A stretch of 64,000 bases of DNA from Pyrocephalus nanus (taxonomy: Eukaryota > Chordata > Aves > Passeriformes > Tyrannidae), in NCBI GenBank assembly GCA_038380795.1, contig CM076272.1, positions 866,001-930,000 on the forward strand. The letters run 5' to 3'. The translations under genes were made by a program, and so were the position numbers. How positions within the stretch are numbered: the first letter of the stretch is position 1; each line of letters opens with the position of its first letter. This document shows, piece after piece, positions 62,301-64,000 of the stretch. Under the pieces are notes generated by a model. The model was not told where the DNA came from, ran no database searches, and saw nothing but the letters and a program-made list of their open reading frames with translations.

Positions 62301-64000
62301 ACGCTGCTAGCTGATGAATGGAATTAGTTAGCCTTCACTTCCCCCATCACCACACACAGATGATTTCACATCCTTCACATTGACACAGATCTTAACTTAA
62401 ACATGCCTTTTCTCTGATAATGCCTAAATTCTTCCATTACCCACCTGCAAATCATCTATTTGCCTTGTGCTGTGCACCACTGGCTGTTAAGGACTGAAAG
62501 GAGACCAACCTCTCTCTGTTCTATCCTTGGGTGTGAATCACTAAAGTGTTGTAACTCCCAGCATGGAACACCACTGAAACGAGCCAGTCCTTAATTAAAC
62601 AGAGGTTGAAGCTCATTGTTTAATTAAACAGATGTAAGTGCCTAATCATTCAACTATTCCAAGCACACACTGCCTATCATTTAATCTCACCACCCACATG
62701 ATGAAGGCACAGATCTGACTCCACTGCAATCAAACTATTTCAAATAAGCCAGCCTAGGCTTTTCACAGAGCATTTTTCCAGTGACTGGATAAGCAGGTGA
62801 AAGAAGAGTGAATGTGAATTTTCTGAGAGCCATTTCCAGTAAAGTGTGTGAGAAACAAGAACCTCTCCACGGTGTGGGAAGTGGCCCTGCAGCACCCACA
62901 GCACCCACTGCTCCTGGCTTTGCTGCCACACAGAACCACACAAAGGCTTTAGGACACCACAGATGCCTTTCCCAACACTCCTGCAATGTGTAGTATACTG
63001 GGTACATCCTTGTTCGGGCAAAGAGGGTAAATCTCACATGGAACCCTTCCAAAAAACCCGAGCTGTGCGTGTCCATACAGTCAACAACTCCACAACCTAC
63101 GAGATGAAGCTCCTCAGACTCTGGCTGAGATATTCTCAGTGAGGGGACATCAGAGGAGCCAAATATTTTCCTGTATATCCATTTTGTGTGCCAATCATAA
63201 TATTGCCACTTTCTGGAGCAAAAGAGTTTGTCTGAAAGGATTTTTTTGCTGCATGAAGGGAAGATCCAGCCTGTTGGACTGGGCAGTCAGCTTTTTACCC
63301 ACACTGACACATCCAGTTGTTTATGAGGAGAGCAGAGGGACAGAGATCAACAAGCCACCTGGCAAAACCAGGGTGGATTCCAGCACAGATGAAAAAGCAT
63401 GGACAGGGAGTCTGAATTACAATATTTAGCAGTGAAAAGAGCTTTAGACACGAGCAGAGAACCTGTAGGTACAGTTCCATGTTTGACAGGACAGTCCCCA
63501 CAAAAGGATCCAACCTTGGATTCCCATCCCTCGTGCCAGTGGCTCCTGTCCTGTCAGGCTGCTCTGAGAGTGGCAGTGTGACAGAAGGAGCAGCCTTTTG
63601 TCTCCCTCAGCCAGGGACTTCAATGTTAAACCTCTGCTGCCATCTGATATCCCAGCACAAGAGCATTTGTTAGCTGGATCAGGAGAAACTTTGCCTGAAA
63701 ATAAGCCCCTCACCCCAAAACAAGAATCCCTGCTCTGTACCAGTAAAGGGCAGGGAAGGTGAAAAGGTGAGGAAGGTGTTAGGGATGGGGGTGGTTTCTT
63801 GATTTTGTAAGAGAAATCCACGCAGACTTAAGAATGCACATCAAATTATTTTAAATGGTTTTGTCCCTGTTTTAAACAGCGGTTAAATTTTAGTGATTCC
63901 AAAGGAAAGAGCCAGGCTGGTTTCTGCAGTGTGGCTCAGAGCAGCCTCACCACAGCAGGAACAAGAGGCAGGAGTAGAAGAGCAAGAACTCCTCAGATGA
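59381..64000. other. non-coding stretch to window end
   Basis: No gene is supported in the last 4.6 kb. TAATTAAACAG occurs twice near 62593 and 62619, and A-rich or T-rich tracts lie near 61457-61486 and 61973-61988. Open frames up to 125 codons (minus, 63444-63821) have no recognisable domain. The window ends in unremarkable sequence. Confidence 0.5.

Overview
The window looks like vertebrate nuclear DNA, most likely from a bird and perhaps a songbird. It has long AT-leaning non-coding stretches, one CpG island with promoter-like motifs, very few interspersed repeats, two fragments resembling the 3' end of CR1 LINEs (the dominant avian retroposon), and several GC-rich minisatellites. There are no operons, Shine-Dalgarno sites, CRISPR arrays or bacterial-style coding density. 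The species assignment is inference.

Left end (1-5,000). A CpG-rich promoter region lies at about 3,500-4,270, with an exact TCACGTGA E-box, an NRF1-like motif, a minus-strand splice-donor-like site and several short GC-rich tandem repeats. A possible minus-strand coding exon touches the left edge (1-51) and a possible plus-strand exon sits at 4,756-4,948. The simplest reading is a housekeeping-type gene starting in the island and running left out of the window, perhaps from a bidirectional promoter. Neither gene could be identified.

Middle and right (5,000-64,000). No convincing protein-coding gene or structural RNA was found. Tandem arrays are the dominant features: a 29-bp array (8,472-8,678), a 30/38-bp array of about 32 units (8,971-10,018), a 20-bp array (21,376-21,453), a 33-bp array of seven units (31,118-31,348), a 12-bp array of about 191 units kept in perfect register (37,399-39,690), a 53-bp triplication (52,878-53,036) and a 40-bp palindrome-bearing array (59,161-59,380). 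Several create long open frames on one or both strands, which I treat as by-products of repetition rather than genes.

Other structure includes a perfect 39-bp-arm inverted repeat with a 3-nt loop at 24,993-25,073, smaller inverted repeats at 30,861 and 57,630, and several AT-rich, homeodomain-motif-rich, low-repeat blocks that resemble conserved non-coding enhancers. Those blocks lie near 13,200, 26,050, 34,030, 39,985, 44,540 and 58,020. Taken together the window reads as a promoter at the edge of a gene-poor regulatory interval or a very large intron. Homology, conservation and transcript evidence could not be examined here, so function beyond what the sequence shows is inference.
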